Below are positions 34,411-47,503 of a DNA stretch of 64,000 bases, piece by piece (the stretch's first letter is position 1; the number at the start of each line of letters is the position of its first letter). The stretch lies in the NCBI GenBank assembly GCA_037176725.1, contig JAZBRS010000077.1, forward strand, positions 1,054,001-1,118,000, written 5' to 3'. The notes under the pieces are model-generated. The model saw only the letters and a list, made by a program, of their open reading frames with translations. It ran no database searches and was not told the origin of the DNA. The DNA is from Posidonia oceanica (Eukaryota > Streptophyta > Magnoliopsida > Alismatales > Posidoniaceae). A program made the position numbers and the translations under genes.

Positions 34411-37400
34411 CTAATAGTACTTCTTGAGGTAACATGAGTTGACCGGCTCCGACTACTCAACCTGGTCCATGTCTTCAAGGATTACTGCGTCGCCCGAGAA
34501 TGCTTGCTTGACCACAAAGGGGCCACACCAGTTGGGTCGGAATTTGCCTCGACCGTCAGGTAAGTGAATGGCACGCAGAACCAGATCTCCCGGCTGGAAA
34601 CTTCTGGGCTGAACTTTCTTCAAGTATGCTCTAGCCATCCTCTTTTGATAACAGTGAGCATTGTGCATAGCCTGCAGCCTGTGCTCGTCAATCAGATTGA
34701 GCTGGATGCAGCGGTCTTCGACCCATTCTGCCTCCTCCAACTCAGCTTCTCGTAGGATCCGCAGTGAAGGGATCTCTACTTCGACAGGTAACACCGCCTC
34801 CATGCCGTATACTAGAGAGCACAGGGTGGTTCCTATGGAGGTTTGGACTGATGTCCTGTATGGCCAGAGTGCGTACGGGAGCTTGTCATGCCAGTCCTTG
34901 TGGGTTTCTGCCATCTTCTTGATGATCTTCACAATGTTCTTATTGGCAGACTCCACTGCTCCATTCATCTGCGGCCGATAGGGTGAGGACCTGTGATGCT
35001 TGATTTGGAGATTTTGCAGGTACTCCTCGATCCTCTTTGCAATGAAGTTTGAGCCGTTGTCAAAGATGATAGAGTACGAGACCCCATATCGGGTGATGAT
35101 GTTGTTTCTGATAAATTTCTCCGTAGCCACAGCGGTGACTGTCTTATAGGAGGCAGCTTCCACCCATTTAGTAAAGTAGTCAATCGCTACCAGAATGTAG
35201 CGATGATCGTTTGAAGCAGCAGGATGTATTGCACTAATGACGTCAATTCCCTAGGTGGAGAAGGGCCATGGCGATGACATGTTGTGTAGCTGTTGTAGGG
35301 GAGCGTGAATGAAGTTGCCGTGGATGTGGCAGTCGTGGCATCTCCGCACAAACGGCAGCAGTCTGCTTCCATGGTCAACTAGAAATAGCCTTAGAGCATG
35401 ATCTTCTTGGCCAGGAGGATGCCATTCATATGCAGGCCGCAGGTCCCCACATGTACTTGAAGCATCAGCGTGTCAGCCTCCGATTTGTTCAAGCAGCGTA
35501 ATAGCATTTGATTGTATGACCTTCTGTACAGCTGCCCGGCCCCTAAAACATACTTTGACACCAGACGCGCCAAGGTTCTTCTATCTGCTGCTGAGGTGCT
35601 AGGCGGAGGGCTACCAGATTTTAGGAAAGCCTTTATATCATGGTACCAAGGCTGCTCTTCTGTGGGATCTGCCTCTTCTATGTTCATGCAATGCACAGGC
35701 TACTCTATGCGGGTAACTAATACATCCACCATGCTGTCTTCAGGTATGCTGAGCCAGGATGCCAGGGTGGTCAGTGCATCTACATATGCGTTCCTTGCTC
35801 TGTTCATGTATGTGAAGCAGATGCTCTCGAATTCTTCTATCAGCTTCAACAGGTGTTCGTGATATGGCACAAGTTTTGGATCCTTTGTCTTCCAGTCACC
35901 ATTCACTTGAGAGATAACTAACAATGCATCGCTGTGCACATGCAGCTTCAGTGTCTCATGCTCGAGGGCGACTTTCAGTCCCAAGATGCACGCCTCATAT
36001 TCTGCTTCATTATTGGTGCACTTGAAAGTCAACTTCCTCGCGAAGGGAATCATCTGTCCCTGAGGCGTTGTCAGCATTGCGCCTACGCCTTGGCCCTTCT
36101 TGTTGATGGTGCCATCAAAGTACAACTGCCACTGCTCTTGATCTTCAGGGTCTTTCTCCTCAAAGTCCTCCATTGCAAAAAGAATGTCCTCGTCTGGGAA
36201 CTACGTCTGGAGTGGCTGGTATTCAGACAGAGGGAAATTAGTAAGATGATCTGCCATGGCTTGGCCCTTCATGGACTTCTGAGTGACAAAGGTGATGTCG
36301 TATTGAGACAGTAGCACCTGCCACTTAACACATCTGCCCACCATGGCCGACTTCTAGAAGAGGAACTTGATAGGATCATGCCGGCACAAGAGCTGAACTG
36401 GGTATGCCATCATATAATGCCTTAATTTCTGTGCAGCCCAGACAAGAGATAGGCAGGTCTTCTCTATTGTGCTGTACCTAGCCTCGCATTCATTGAACTT
36501 CTTACTAAGGTAATAAATGGCGCGCTCCTTCCTACCCAACTCGTCATGTTGGCCCAAGACGGCGCCCATGGAATGCTGCGTGGTAGAAAGGTAGAGAAGC
36601 AGAGGTCTCCTCGACGTGGGAGGAACTAAGACAGGAGGCTTGATCAACAGCTGCTTGATCTTGTCAAATGCAACCTAGCACTCCTCGCTCCAATCGATCT
36701 GTGCATCCTTCTTCAGGAACTTGAATATTGGCTCGCAGATGGGCATAAGCTGTGCAATGAAGCGACTGATATATTGTAAACGCCCTAGCAAGCCCCTAAC
36801 CTCCTTTTCAGTTCTGGGGAGTGGCATGTCCACGATGGCTTTTGCCTTCATTGGGTCCACCTCAATCTCTCTTTGGCTAACACTGTAGCCTAGGAGTTTG
36901 CCAGAAGATACCACGAAAACGCATTTACTGGGGTTGAGCCGCAGCTTATATTTTCTCAATCGGTCAAAGAGCTTCTTTAGACATGCAAGGTGATCTTTAG
37001 GCTCTTTGGTCTTAGCAATCATATCGTCCACGTAAACCTCAACTTCTTGTTGCATGAGGTCGTGGAAAAGTGCAGTCATGGCCCTCTGATAGGTTGCGTC
37101 GGCATTCTTCAGCCCAAATGGCATAACTTGGTAGCAGAAGACCCCCCAAGGGGTGATGAATGATGTCTTCTCCATGTCTTCTTCTGCCATCTTGATTTGA
37201 TTGTAGCCGGAGAAGCCGTCCATAAAGGATAGCATCTTGTGGCCTGCCGTGTTGTCGACTAGGACGTCAATGTAGGGCAATGGGAAATCGTCTTTGGGAC
37301 TCGCCTTATTCAGGTCCCTATAGTCGATGCACATTTGGACTCGACCATCCTTCTTGGGCACTGACACGACATTGGCAAGCCACTCAGGGTAAAGGACGAC

Positions 37401-37730
37401 CTACAGAAAGTTGACATTGTGCTGCTTCATTATCTCCTCTTTGATAATGAGCAGCCACTACGGTCGCCATCTTCTTAGTTTCTGCTTTACTGGCTTGGCA
37501 TCTGGATTCAAGGGCAGGTTGTGCACCACTATCTCGACGTCGAGGCCGACCGTATCCTCGTAGCCCCAGGTGAAGACATCCGCATACTCCTTCAAGAATG
37601 CGATGAACTCTACTCTAGCCTAGGGCGACAAATGTGTGCTGATATGGACCTCTCTAGCTTCTTCAGCTGTGCCGATATTAACAACCTCTGTTTCTTCTTC
37701 AACATGGAGGTTGGGGCCTTCTAGATCGTT
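34411..37730 (-). pseudogene. pol: Element A pol: RT - RNase H - second RNase H - integrase, broken
   Basis: One frame runs from about 37730 (EFQPYDNDLEG) to a TAG at 34413-34411, apart from breaks. RT contains FMDGFSGYNQ and YVDD (37034-37023). RNase H 1 covers 36650-36250 (CEARYSTIEKTCLSLVW). The second RNase H covers 36120-35720 (LYFDGTINKKG, NNEAEYEACILG). The integrase zinc finger is around 35340-35400 and the core has FDNGSNF and NGAVESANK. The protein ends YLKKYY. Stops: TAG at about 37618, 37468, 37404, 36675, 36354, 36203, 35700, 35253 and 34453; two near 35385-35395; one frameshift near 35350. Most TAGs replace Gln or Trp. Dual RNase H marks the Tat lineage. Confidence 0.92.
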
Positions 37731-39481
37731 GTCATAGGGCTGGAACTCGGGCAATGGTTCGTCATTCTCGTCCTCGCCTACATCATCCTCCTCTCCATAT
37801 GCAATAAGTTCCGAGAGGATCTCCTTCTCAAAAGTGGGGTCTGTGACATCAAAGGAGTGTAGATGTTCCGCCGCTTGGCCCTAGTGACGCTTCAGGATGG
37901 TCACGCTTACTCGAGTGTTTCTATATCCTTGGTGTGCGACCTTTGTCCTGGCAACCTCCTTTGTCTGCTTTGTTTGCTCTGCTGTTGCTGGCTCTGCTAG
38001 CACTGCTAACTCTGCTAACTGATTCTGCAAGTATCTACGCTGCTAATTCTATCTCTACTACTGCTTGTGCTGCTGGTGCGTCCTCCTCCGCGTTTTCTGT
38101 TGTGCTTGCGGGGGGGTATGCCAAACTGGCGGCTGCTCAGGGTGCTGCTTGTTACACTGCTTAAGTGGGGCATGTGCTACACAGACCACCTGACCCTCCC
38201 TGTGGCTGCAGAGTGATCAGCTCATCTGGTCTGGTGGGGGCTGCTGTTGTTGATTCTTCATCAATGACCATGATAGAAGCACGGTCCTTTCGCAGGGAGG
38301 GGCCCGTTGCCACGGCTTTCCCCTTCTTTGCCACTTGGTGCTCCGCTAGGTCTTCTTTCAGCGACTTGAGTTGTTCTTGGAACAGTAGCTCTAAGTCTCC
38401 CATCCTCGCGTCGACCTGGGCCTCTACAGCTGCTCCTTCCTCATCCAAGGGAGAGTCGATGTAGTAGGCACCGGGGGCCTCTAGCTCTGGCCCAACTGCC
38501 AAATGCACGACTACTCTGGGTGCTTGCCCTGGTGGGCCCAAGGGCACGCCTGATCGCGGCAGCTTCGTGATCAGAGATCCAAACAGATTGGCCAGCGGGG
38601 CCGCTGATGGGTGTGCTGCCAAAGTCACTGTTGCAAGTAGAGGGTAGGCAAAGCTGTTCTTTTGAGGGACCGATGGCCGGGAGGCTGTGCTGCTCGACAA
38701 GACCTCTGTATCTGGTAGTGATAGTGAGTGTGTGGCCCCTGATGCCATGGGGTCCTGCCACAAGGCTCGCTGTTTTTCGGCAGGAAGATGTGTGCCTGAC
38801 AATGCCAGCTGCATTCTCTGTGATGCGGCTGCTGAAGTGAGCCGAGTCGCGCCGCTAGCTGAACTGGCTGACTGATCCTCCAGAGAGGGTGACAGTAGTA
38901 CTGATGCGACTGCGGCCACAGGCAGACTAGCTAACTGTGCCTGAAGGGCTATCCCTGACTTCTGAGCTGCTGCCGTTGCTGGTGCTTGTGACGCTGATGA
39001 GACTGCAGGAGGATCAGAGACTGTCAATTCTACAAAATGGCCTGTCACATTTGCTGCCTCATGATCTGTGGAGGGAAGGGCCAAACACACTGACCGAGAA
39101 GCTGCTGTGCCGAATTGGACTTCATTGTAGGTTTGGGCTGCCCCTACTGTGCCAGACTGCTCCTCATCCGAGAATTAGTCCTCGATGCAGACCCATTCTT
39201 CCCAGCAGCGAGAGGCTTTGGTGCGGCTCTGGTTGTGCTATGGCCTGATTACCGCTTGAATCTAGGGTACCTGCACTGGTGAAGTTAGCGAGGTCCTGGG
39301 AAATAGCCATCTTCCGATTCTTCGATTGTGGGTGTTTACTTTTATCGACCAGCAGGTCGTATCCGAGACCCTTGTTGTCTCTTCGCTCCTCTACTGTGAT
39401 CGGCTCAGCGATTCCCTGGCCATGTCACCCGAGTGGCGTCCCCTTGACATAACCCCACCTGTGATAGACGTTTTTGACCAT
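37731..39481 (-). pseudogene. Spacer ORF region between protease and RT of element A
   Basis: A 309-codon open frame (39090-38161) is rich in Ala, Ser, Pro and Leu with a short coiled-coil-like end (MGDLELLFQEQLKSLKEDL). It is out of frame with both protease and RT. In Ogre-type Tat elements an intron is known between protease and RT, so part of this 1.75 kb may be intron. I see no homology for the ORF. Confidence 0.45.
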
Positions 39482-40405
39482 CTAGAAAGGGTTATTGTGA
39501 ATGGCCAAGGAGTTGACACGTTCAAGATCTGGTATAAAGTTAACCGGCTCGCACCGATTAACGTGATATAAAGCATCTGAGAGTTCAGGGTCAAAGGGGA
39601 CAGTCTGTGAAGAGACAGAGGAGACTGCCTCGATCCACTCCTTCTTGAAATTCTCTACCATGACGACGATGACATCGTTGCCTCGGTGAAACTTGATCAT
39701 GCGATGGAGGGTCGAGGGGAGCACTTGATGCTTGTGAAGCCAAGGGCGCCCAAGTAGAAAATTGAAGTTAGGCTCCAAGTCAACGATGTAGAATTCCACA
39801 TCGAATGTGATCGGGCCAATGATGAGAGGAATAATCAAGATCCCTAGAGCGTCATGGTGGGTATTATCAAAAGCTTTCATTCCCTTTACAACCGAAGTAA
39901 TGTCCTCGGCTTTGAATCCGAGCTTTGTTATTGTTCGCAAGGGACAGACGTTAAGGCCTGACCCATTATCGACCAGTGCAAGAGGAATGCGAAAGTTTTT
40001 GAATTATACTGTGACGAACAAGGGTTGGTTATGATTAATCCCCACCGGAGGCAACTCATCACTTGTGAAAGTGATGACCTGGGGCTCCGCAATCATCCCA
40101 ACCATGTTTTCCAAGGCTGTAGGTTCTATAGCTTGGGACACATGGGCGGCTTGGAACACACGAAGGAAAGCCTCGCAGTGTTCGGCTAAAGTGTGTATAA
40201 GGTCCCAAATGGATATATCGGCTCTAACCTTCTTCAATTGGGAAGTAATATCGGCCTTGGGCTGGCCCTTCTTGGTGGTAGGAGCAGGGGTTTTGGCAGC
40301 AGGCTCTGATGTGGCAGGCACAGGGGGTTGGCTAGATGGTAGAGGTGCTATAGGTTGACCTGAGGGTGAAGGTACTGCAGGTTGTAGGAGACTAGGCCTA
40401 ACCAC
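39482..40405 (-). pseudogene. pro: Element A aspartic protease region
   Basis: The upstream part (40405-40007) has the Tat-typical linker ISIWDLIHTLAEHCEAFLR and SDELPPVGINHNQPLFVTV. A TAA at about 40002 interrupts. Then comes the retropepsin with its active-site motif LVDNGSGLNV (Asp codon 39970-39968) and the later FNFLLGRPWLH motif. It would cleave the Gag-Pol polyprotein. Confidence 0.85.
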
Positions 40406-43237
40406 TGGTACTGGGGGCTTGTAGACCCTCCCCGATCACGTCACTTCCGTGCACATTTTTGTGGCGTAGCTGTAGGGTACACGATGGGTGTCCTGGGTTA
40501 GGTTAACAACCACGAGAGCACATGCAGCGAGCACGAGAGGGACTGTAGGGGTTCCTATTGGTTGATGGGGAGATGGCTAAGGGGGTTGTTGGGAAGGCAA
40601 AGTAGGTGGATGCTGAGGTCTTCCTAACAGGTGTACTGGGGATCCTAGCTGAGGCCTACCTAGGAGATGTACTGGGGCTTGGGCCCGAGGAAGCATGGTG
40701 GGCGGTGCAGAAGAGCGCTCTGGCCTGGCGCATGGTCGGATCATGTGAACGCCTGACTCAGAGCCGGCGATAGCCGTAAGGTAAAGAGAGACTGGAAAGG
40801 GCTCAGAAACATCATGGATGAGCTCAGAGGGGTCTACCACAGACGTGGGGGACCCGAAAGGGAAAAGAGAGTGGATTCCCGAGGTACCTATGCCTCCCGG
40901 ATAGGAGTGCTCCGGCAGGGGCTGGTGAACAATGTTGGCTAGGGAAGATGCTGATGCTGATGCAGGAGGAGGTGTGGAAGTGGACGCCTCATGCGTGTCG
41001 ATCAAAATCGTTCTCTATTCGATCAAGTCCTGGATTGCATTCCGTAAGGTGAAAGAATTATCCGTCGAATGCCCGACGCTTCGATGGAAATTGCAGAAAA
41101 GGTTCGCTTTATACCAATGAGGTAGTGGGTTTGGCGGTAGGCGAACCTTCAGAAATCGTAGGAGCGACACAACCTTCGGGAGAACGGCATTCAGTGGTTC
41201 TGCCAGTGGGGCGAACTTCCGCTTCTCAGTGGGTGGACGTCTCTGCCTGTGGTATTGTCCTTGCTGAACTGGTGCGGCAGGATAGACCGATCGAGCGGTG
41301 GTTGTGATCTGTGGTGTGGGGTGTGCCCTAGGTGCTGGTGCATAAACGATCTGAGCAGGGGTAGGCCTAGACGCTAGACGAATAGGCGCAGCAGGAGAGT
41401 CGACGTATGCAACAGTGGGTTTCGGTAAATCCTTCTTCCAGGGGTGGCCGTTGCCACCACCACTGTTGTTGCTGATGGCATTGCTACTGCTGCTGTTGAT
41501 GCTGGCGGAGGCCTACTTGGCGAACGCAGAGAATGCGGGAAAGTTGCCACTCTGCAACGAACTCTCTACGAGAGCGCCGGCTCGGATCAGTGCAGTGAAG
41601 GTCGTGATGGGTTGAATGCTAAGCAGTGCCTCGGTGGATGGCTGTGCCCCTTTGATTAGGATCTCAATAGACTCCTCGTCAGAAGGCCTATCTCAAACCT
41701 GTGAAGCAAGGGCACGCCAGCGGCCGACGTACTCCCCGAACGGCTCGCTAGGATTCTGCTTAGTTACGACCAGGTCCGCGCGCTTTGGGACCAGGTCCAG
41801 GTTGAAGGAGTATTGTTCCAGGAACGCCTGGCTTAGGTCATTCCAAGTCTTGATCACAGTCATGTCAAGCGATGTGAACCACTTGAGGGCCGAACCAGAC
41901 AGACTCTTTTGGAATAGGCGGATCAGCAACCTCTCGTCAGCTTGAAGCTAGGTGATAATATCGCAATATGCCTTCAGATGGGCTATGGGGCAGCCTCTAC
42001 CATCATATTTCTCAAAGTCCAGGATCTTAAACTTCGGTGGGAGTACCGCCTTTGGGAAATAGCAAAGGTCCCGAAATTGGTAGGACTAGTGGTCAGTACC
42101 CTGCGCTAGACGTAGTGCTTTCTCCAGAACATCCACCCTATTATTGATGGGGTCTGGGTTGGCTGCCGAAGGTGATGGGGCAGTAGGGGCATAGACCACG
42201 TACGCCGAGTGGGTCGCACCAAGGTGCTCCTCCGGGTCCACCATCACGTCACCTGGTGATGCGAGGTGATGGCCGGCGTACCCACGCGCAGGTGTAGTGT
42301 AAGAGGGGATGCATGCTGAAGTCTGAACCTGATGCAAGGGAGGTGGGTAGATGACATGCTGTGCAGTGGGTGCAGAGTGCTGGAGCAGCAACGGCCGCAA
42401 CGACGCGATGCCGGGCGGCGGGCCTGTGGGATACTACGCTCCAACCAGCCCGAAGGACTGATCACCAGGTGGCGGAGGTGCATGCTGTGTATAGTGTTGT
42501 GCAGATGCAAGAGGCGGGATACGTGCCCCCACCGCCGGAACTATGAGCAGTTGAGACGACGGTCTAGGCGGAAGTGTGGATGAGAATGCATGATATGCGG
42601 GAGCAGGCCGCACAAGAACCTCGGGATCAACAGGAATGAAAGAAGGGCAGACTGATAGAGCCATGCCCTGTAGTCGCTAGGCAGTCTCCATCAGATGCTG
42701 ATACTGCTCATCAAGCATCCCGTCAGTGGGAATACTGAGGTGCAGTGTCGGCGGAGGACCAGAGCCAAGAGGGACAGACTGTCCAGAAGATTGAAATCCT
42801 ATAGCAAGGGTCGCCGCAGCGGAAGAGGTGTTGAGAGGGATGGATCCCTGGGATAATGAGGTTAGAGGCGCCTCTAGAGCGCGAGCATAGGTCACCAAGA
42901 TGGGATCGGTGACCGAGTCCGGAGTAACGTGAGTCTGCCAATGCCCCACAGGATGCTGGGGTGCCTTGGGCGACAGAGGGGGAAACCTTGGTGTCACCGG
43001 AAGCACAAGAGGAGTGGAAACGAGAGTCGGAGGGGTCGAAGCTGAAATCCCCTCCGGAACAACAGGAGTAAGCAGGGGTTCAAGAGTGCGCTGGGCCATC
43101 GCTGACCGAGAGCGGGTGAGAATAGGGCTGTGACGAGAGGAAAGAAAGCGAGTCCTAGGAGGAGCTATGATCGCAAAAGCAGATGGCTCAGAAGGAGATG
43201 GTCGAGCACAGGTGTCTCAGCAAGGGTGTCAGTAAGA
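40406..43237 (-). pseudogene. gag: Element A gag, interrupted by amber codons
   Basis: It starts at or before MAQRTLEPL (ATG 43099-43097); homology to INT1 extends upstream (SRHSPILTRSRS). The capsid-like gag domain lies at 42060-41690 (FQKSLSGSALKWF, FGEYVGRWR). A zinc knuckle at about 41095-41050 has C-x2-H-x4-H but Ser in place of the last Cys. A Pro-rich tail follows (41005-40577). In-frame TAGs at 42677-42679, 42434-42436, 42083-42085 and about 41950, plus one at about 41010, keep the frame otherwise. The gag is clearly homologous to that of element N. Confidence 0.85.
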
Positions 43238-43239
43238 GG

Positions 43240-44286
43240 AGGGACTCGAGCTCCAGCTAGGGAACTCGCTTACTAACCTCTGCAGGACACAAGAGAAACT
43301 GGGATTAGAAATAGAAAATGACATGTAAATGCATTAAATTGTGTCATGAATGATATGTATGCTTTCTAGCATACTCTCTCTCACCAATCTAGTGTATCCT
43401 AGTAGGTAGTCTACTTCGGATACTCACAGGTGTACAGGTCACCAACTCAGGTCAGAAAAGTAGGTCCCCTGTCTAAATCCTGGCCCAAAGCTCAGGTAGT
43501 AATAGGGTGGTGCGTTGGTGGCCTCGACCCCACCAAAGCATGGGTGGTACCCTCCACTAGCACCGACGCGACCCTTGGATAAGGGAGGACAGACCGACTG
43601 ATTCACACCATGCCAAAGCATTGGGGCAAGAGGCCGGGACCATCCTTCGTAGACTGATAGGTGGACTCAGATGAGAAGATGCATGTCCTATATGTTGCTT
43701 CATGCAAATGATTGAAGTCTTTTATCTTGCATCTTTTATTAACTCAAGGGGGTGCAAGTGTGTTGATGGCTCTAGTTGTACCTAGAATTTATTTTTACTT
43801 GCCATTTTTAGTTAGCCGTGGGGGAAACAATCAGTCTCTAATTGTCCTTAGGCCTAATGCAAGAAGGGGAAGAAAATCACCCAAGCATGGCAAGCGAACA
43901 ACAAACATCATTGCAAAAAGCATGGGCATGGCATGTGCAGGTGTATGTGGACATGATAGTGGAAAAAGAAACAACCAGCATATCAAAAGGCATATAAGGC
44001 ATGGCATGTGCATTAGTGTAGTGGCATGGCATATTTGTGTGAAATAAATCAGGCATCAGACAAGAAGCATGGATTAAAGCAGTAGTCATGCGAGTATGGT
44101 AATTGAATGCTGTAAAAAGGAAATCACATGAATTAAAGCAACAGATAAGCAAATAAAGTAAGTAAATGCCGAGATAACAGACAAGCCGCAATGTGATAAG
44201 TAAACAAACAAGGTAACCAATGCTAAGCTAAGCAGACAAAAAGGCCACACAAGAGTGGAAGAGTGGAACGAAAGTCGGAGTCTAGA
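43240..44286 (-). other. Leader of element A
   Basis: Non-coding stretch between PBS and gag. Its reverse complement is homologous to the N leaders (56170-57030), including the 43380-43740 segment that INT1 has lost. Confidence 0.65.
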
Positions 44287-44304
44287 TCCCCAGCGAAGTC
44301 GCCA
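44287..44304 (-). promoter_or_regulatory. Primer binding site of element A
   Basis: The minus strand reads TGGCGACTTCGCTGGGGA, one base after the 5' LTR. It is the same class as the N sites. Confidence 0.82.
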
Positions 44305-44305
44305 C

Positions 44306-47300
44306 TGTAGTAATCCTAGAATTTGGATCGTCCATGCATGATGCCAAAGCTCGCGTGCACCGATCGGGATCAGGTTCACTATTAGCGGGTTGTTCCGAGG
44401 AAGGACCTCGACTCGAAAACACCTGAAAGCAGGGGCGAATACGAAAGGAAAGCAAAATAAAAGAAAAGGGTGTCGCCACCTAATTTATTAAGTTAGGAAA
44501 ACTAGGAAAACCAGGTAAGGAACATGCAAGGAAAACATCTGTGTTTCGAAAGCATGCAAAGTTCAATGTAAATGGATGACACAAAGTCAATGCGATCCAG
44601 AGAAGAAGGTAAGGACTCCAATTACGCGCGGGGAAGGTGTTAGGCACCCCCGACACGCCCGAGGAATCGGTCTTTCTAAACTGATCCGCTACAGTGTGGC
44701 AGAATGTTGGTGCGAAGCGCCGGTTTATATACGCCTTAAGGTGACATGCAAGATGCAATCTATAAACCAATGCAAAGCTTAGCGAAAACCTTGTTTAAAT
44801 GTAAATAATGAAATCAAACTGTTGCAAAGAAGTGGAAAACAGCAAGAATGCGAACTGAAAACAAAAGCATGGCAGAAAACAAGCAAGGAATGAAAAAAGG
44901 GGCAGTTCTATGCTCTGTCTGGTTTAGGGCTCAGGCACCAGTCTGGTAGGCGCCCCTGCTAGTCGCCGGTGAGGCCGGCGACAGGCTAGCTCCCCAGTCA
45001 GAAATGGCAACTGCCACCAAATGGGTGCAAAAAGCGATGTAAAATGCAAAATTAAAATAAGGAGGCACAAAAGACATGTTGGAAAGCAAATCCATAGAAG
45101 GAAACAGATTGGGAATCAAAGCGACGAGGCGGCAAAACCAAGGCTAAGTCACTGCCTAGATGGAGGAAGGAGGCGCCACCTGTAGGGGCGGCCATGCCAG
45201 TCGCTTGTTGGACTGGCGACATAAAGCGTTCCGCCTTCTACTCAGGTAGTGGCGGTCATTGCCAAGAAAGGGACGGCAAGGCAGCGGCTCGCTCGTAGCT
45301 GGGGACTGCAAGCTTAGTCGCCTGACGGGAAGGTGCCCAAGACAGGCGCCACTTTGTCCGGCGACAGGGATGCTCATAGTTCTCCCACACAGTGGCTTTC
45401 ATCGTCGAAAACGAGGTAGAAAAACTTGGCGAAAATAGAAACCAACATCGCGGAGCTAAGCAAGGCTCAACACGGAAGAAAAAACATTCATCGAATTTGA
45501 AAACGGGTGAGTGGACCAAAAGATATGGATGTTGGAAGTTGTGTAGGAGGGCAAACCTGAGTTGCAGGTCAATCGCCTGCTATGCAGGCGGCTAGGATGC
45601 AAACCAGGCTACCGAAACTACCAACTTCCTGGCCAGATCTTGGACCCACGAGCTAGCTAAATGAAAAACCGAATATACAGATATGAAGAGCATTCATCCA
45701 GAATCAAGTAGAAACAATAATATTGCAAAATGGCTATGTGAGGGGCAAGATAACAAGGTCAGAAGTTGGTCGGGGACTGACCTGAGTTGCAGGTTAGTCA
45801 CCTGCCAGGCAGGCGGCTAATGTGCAACTCAGGCAGCCCGGCCTGCCAACTTCACGGCCGTATCCTGGCCTCACCGGTGAGCGAAATGGCAAACTAAACA
45901 TATAGACATGCAGAGCATACAACAGAGAATAAAAGCATGCAATCAGAAAGTAGAAGGGGACCTCGAGGTGGCCGGAGCGACACCTCAAAGTAGGACCTGC
46001 AGGCTGGCTGAGTCACAACTCAGCCACCGGTTAGGCTGGCGCCTGACCCAGTCGTGGGTCATGACGGCGACTGGCCTGGTAGTCCATTGGCCAGACTTCC
46101 AGGCCGAAATGCGCTGTGATGGCGGAGCCTAAAATTTGGAGGAGGGTCCAGGAAGCATGGCCTCGCTTCCAAGAACCCAACCGTACCTTTGGCATGGAAG
46201 TCCAAGGTGGTCCACCCACCTACGTCGCTGTGGTCCGCCGTCCTCCGTCGGAAACTGGCCACACATGCGGCTGAGCGCTGGGAAGAGGTGGGGAAGGTCG
46301 ATGGCATCGAGGCGGAGGGGATGGTGCATCCTGGAGCCAAGGAAGGAGGCTCGTGCCTCCATTCCCCATCCACCGGCAGCTCACCGGAGTGGCAAAACGG
46401 CCACGGCCACTAGGCCGGTCGAGGTCACGGGGGAAGAAAGTGGAAGAAGGGGGAGAAAGGTGGGAGGTCTGGGAACGTTTCCCAACCCTCAAACCATCAA
46501 GGTTGGAGGTGCACCAACCTGAAAATGCTTGCCGGAGTTGACGGTTTGTCGCCGGAGTTGGAGAAGAAGGTGTGGTAGCGGCTTGTCCGGGGCTTGGAAA
46601 CGCTCGGAGATCGTCGGCCTCGCACTGGCGAAGCTTGGGAAGGCTCAGGAGAAGGTTCAATTTCACTCTGGAAGCTTGGGAGTGGAGTTGAGGATTTTCT
46701 CCAAGTGGGAAGAAGTGTTGGGTTCAATGGCAAAACTTGGTTTTATTCGGGTGGCTTCTCCATGCCCGAGGTCGAGAGATTAGAGGTGTGCGGAAGGGGT
46801 GTCAGTGAGGACGTGTGAGTGTCTTGCAAAGCCAAGGAGGCAGGAAGATGTGTGCCACGGTCGACGACCGGTGATGGGTTGAGGTGACGGTGATGGCCAC
46901 ACCAGTGAGGGCATGTGAGTGGGAACGGTCGTCGAGGAAGTAACTGCAACTTGTCGTCTAGGGCGTGTCGGTGAACGGCTAGTAAGTGTGACGTGACAAG
47001 CGGCCGCTATGGCAACGGTCGGCAATGGTGGTGGCCGGAAGGGAAACTTGCGCACAGCTTCTGAGTTGCAGGTGAGTCGCCGCATGGCATGGCGCCTAAC
47101 TGAGTCGCCCCTGCCGCGTCACTTGTTAGTGCCACTCAGTAGCTGGGTGGGAAAATTCGGACCCAGTCTGAGTTCCAGAGCAGTCGCCGCATGAGATGGC
47201 GCCTAGAAGTGTCGCCTGTTCATGTGGCACCTAACTGTACCACTCAGTTGCTGGGCCGAAAATGGGCTTGGGGCTTGGTGTGCTTGGATGAGGTTGGTTC

Positions 47301-47503
47301 GAGATGGATTAGGTTTGGGCTAGGTTTCAGGTTAGGTTTGGAAATGGGCTTGGGCTTTGAAATGGGTTTAGGTTATAGGGGGGATTTAAGGTTTGGTTTA
47401 GGGTTTAGAAGGTAGAAAGGGTTTCGTGTGGATTTGCCGTTCCTTCTTCCAAGCCAACTCCGAGAATTCTCCAACAAAAGCTTGTCAAAATGGGGTGTCT
47501 ACA
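44306..47503 (-). repeat. 5' LTR of element A
   Basis: It pairs with 26759-29977. A TATA box (GTATATAAAC) lies at 44732-44723 on the minus strand. The right end GGGTGTCTACA is followed by CACCT, matching CACCC left of the element except for one base. Confidence 0.92.

Larger units (their letters stand above)
26759..47503 (-). mobile_element. Complete Tat-lineage LTR retrotransposon A (20.7 kb), inserted in LTR2
   Basis: Two LTRs (26759-29977 and 44306-47503) flank, on the minus strand, PBS, leader, gag, protease, a long spacer, RT-RNase H-RNase H-integrase, a DUF7745-like ORF, a tandem array and a PPT. LTRs run TGTAGACACC...GATTACTACA on the minus strand. In the first 220 bp at the left ends I count about 14 differences between the LTRs, so the insertion is not recent. 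All ORFs carry stops or frameshifts. Confidence 0.92.
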
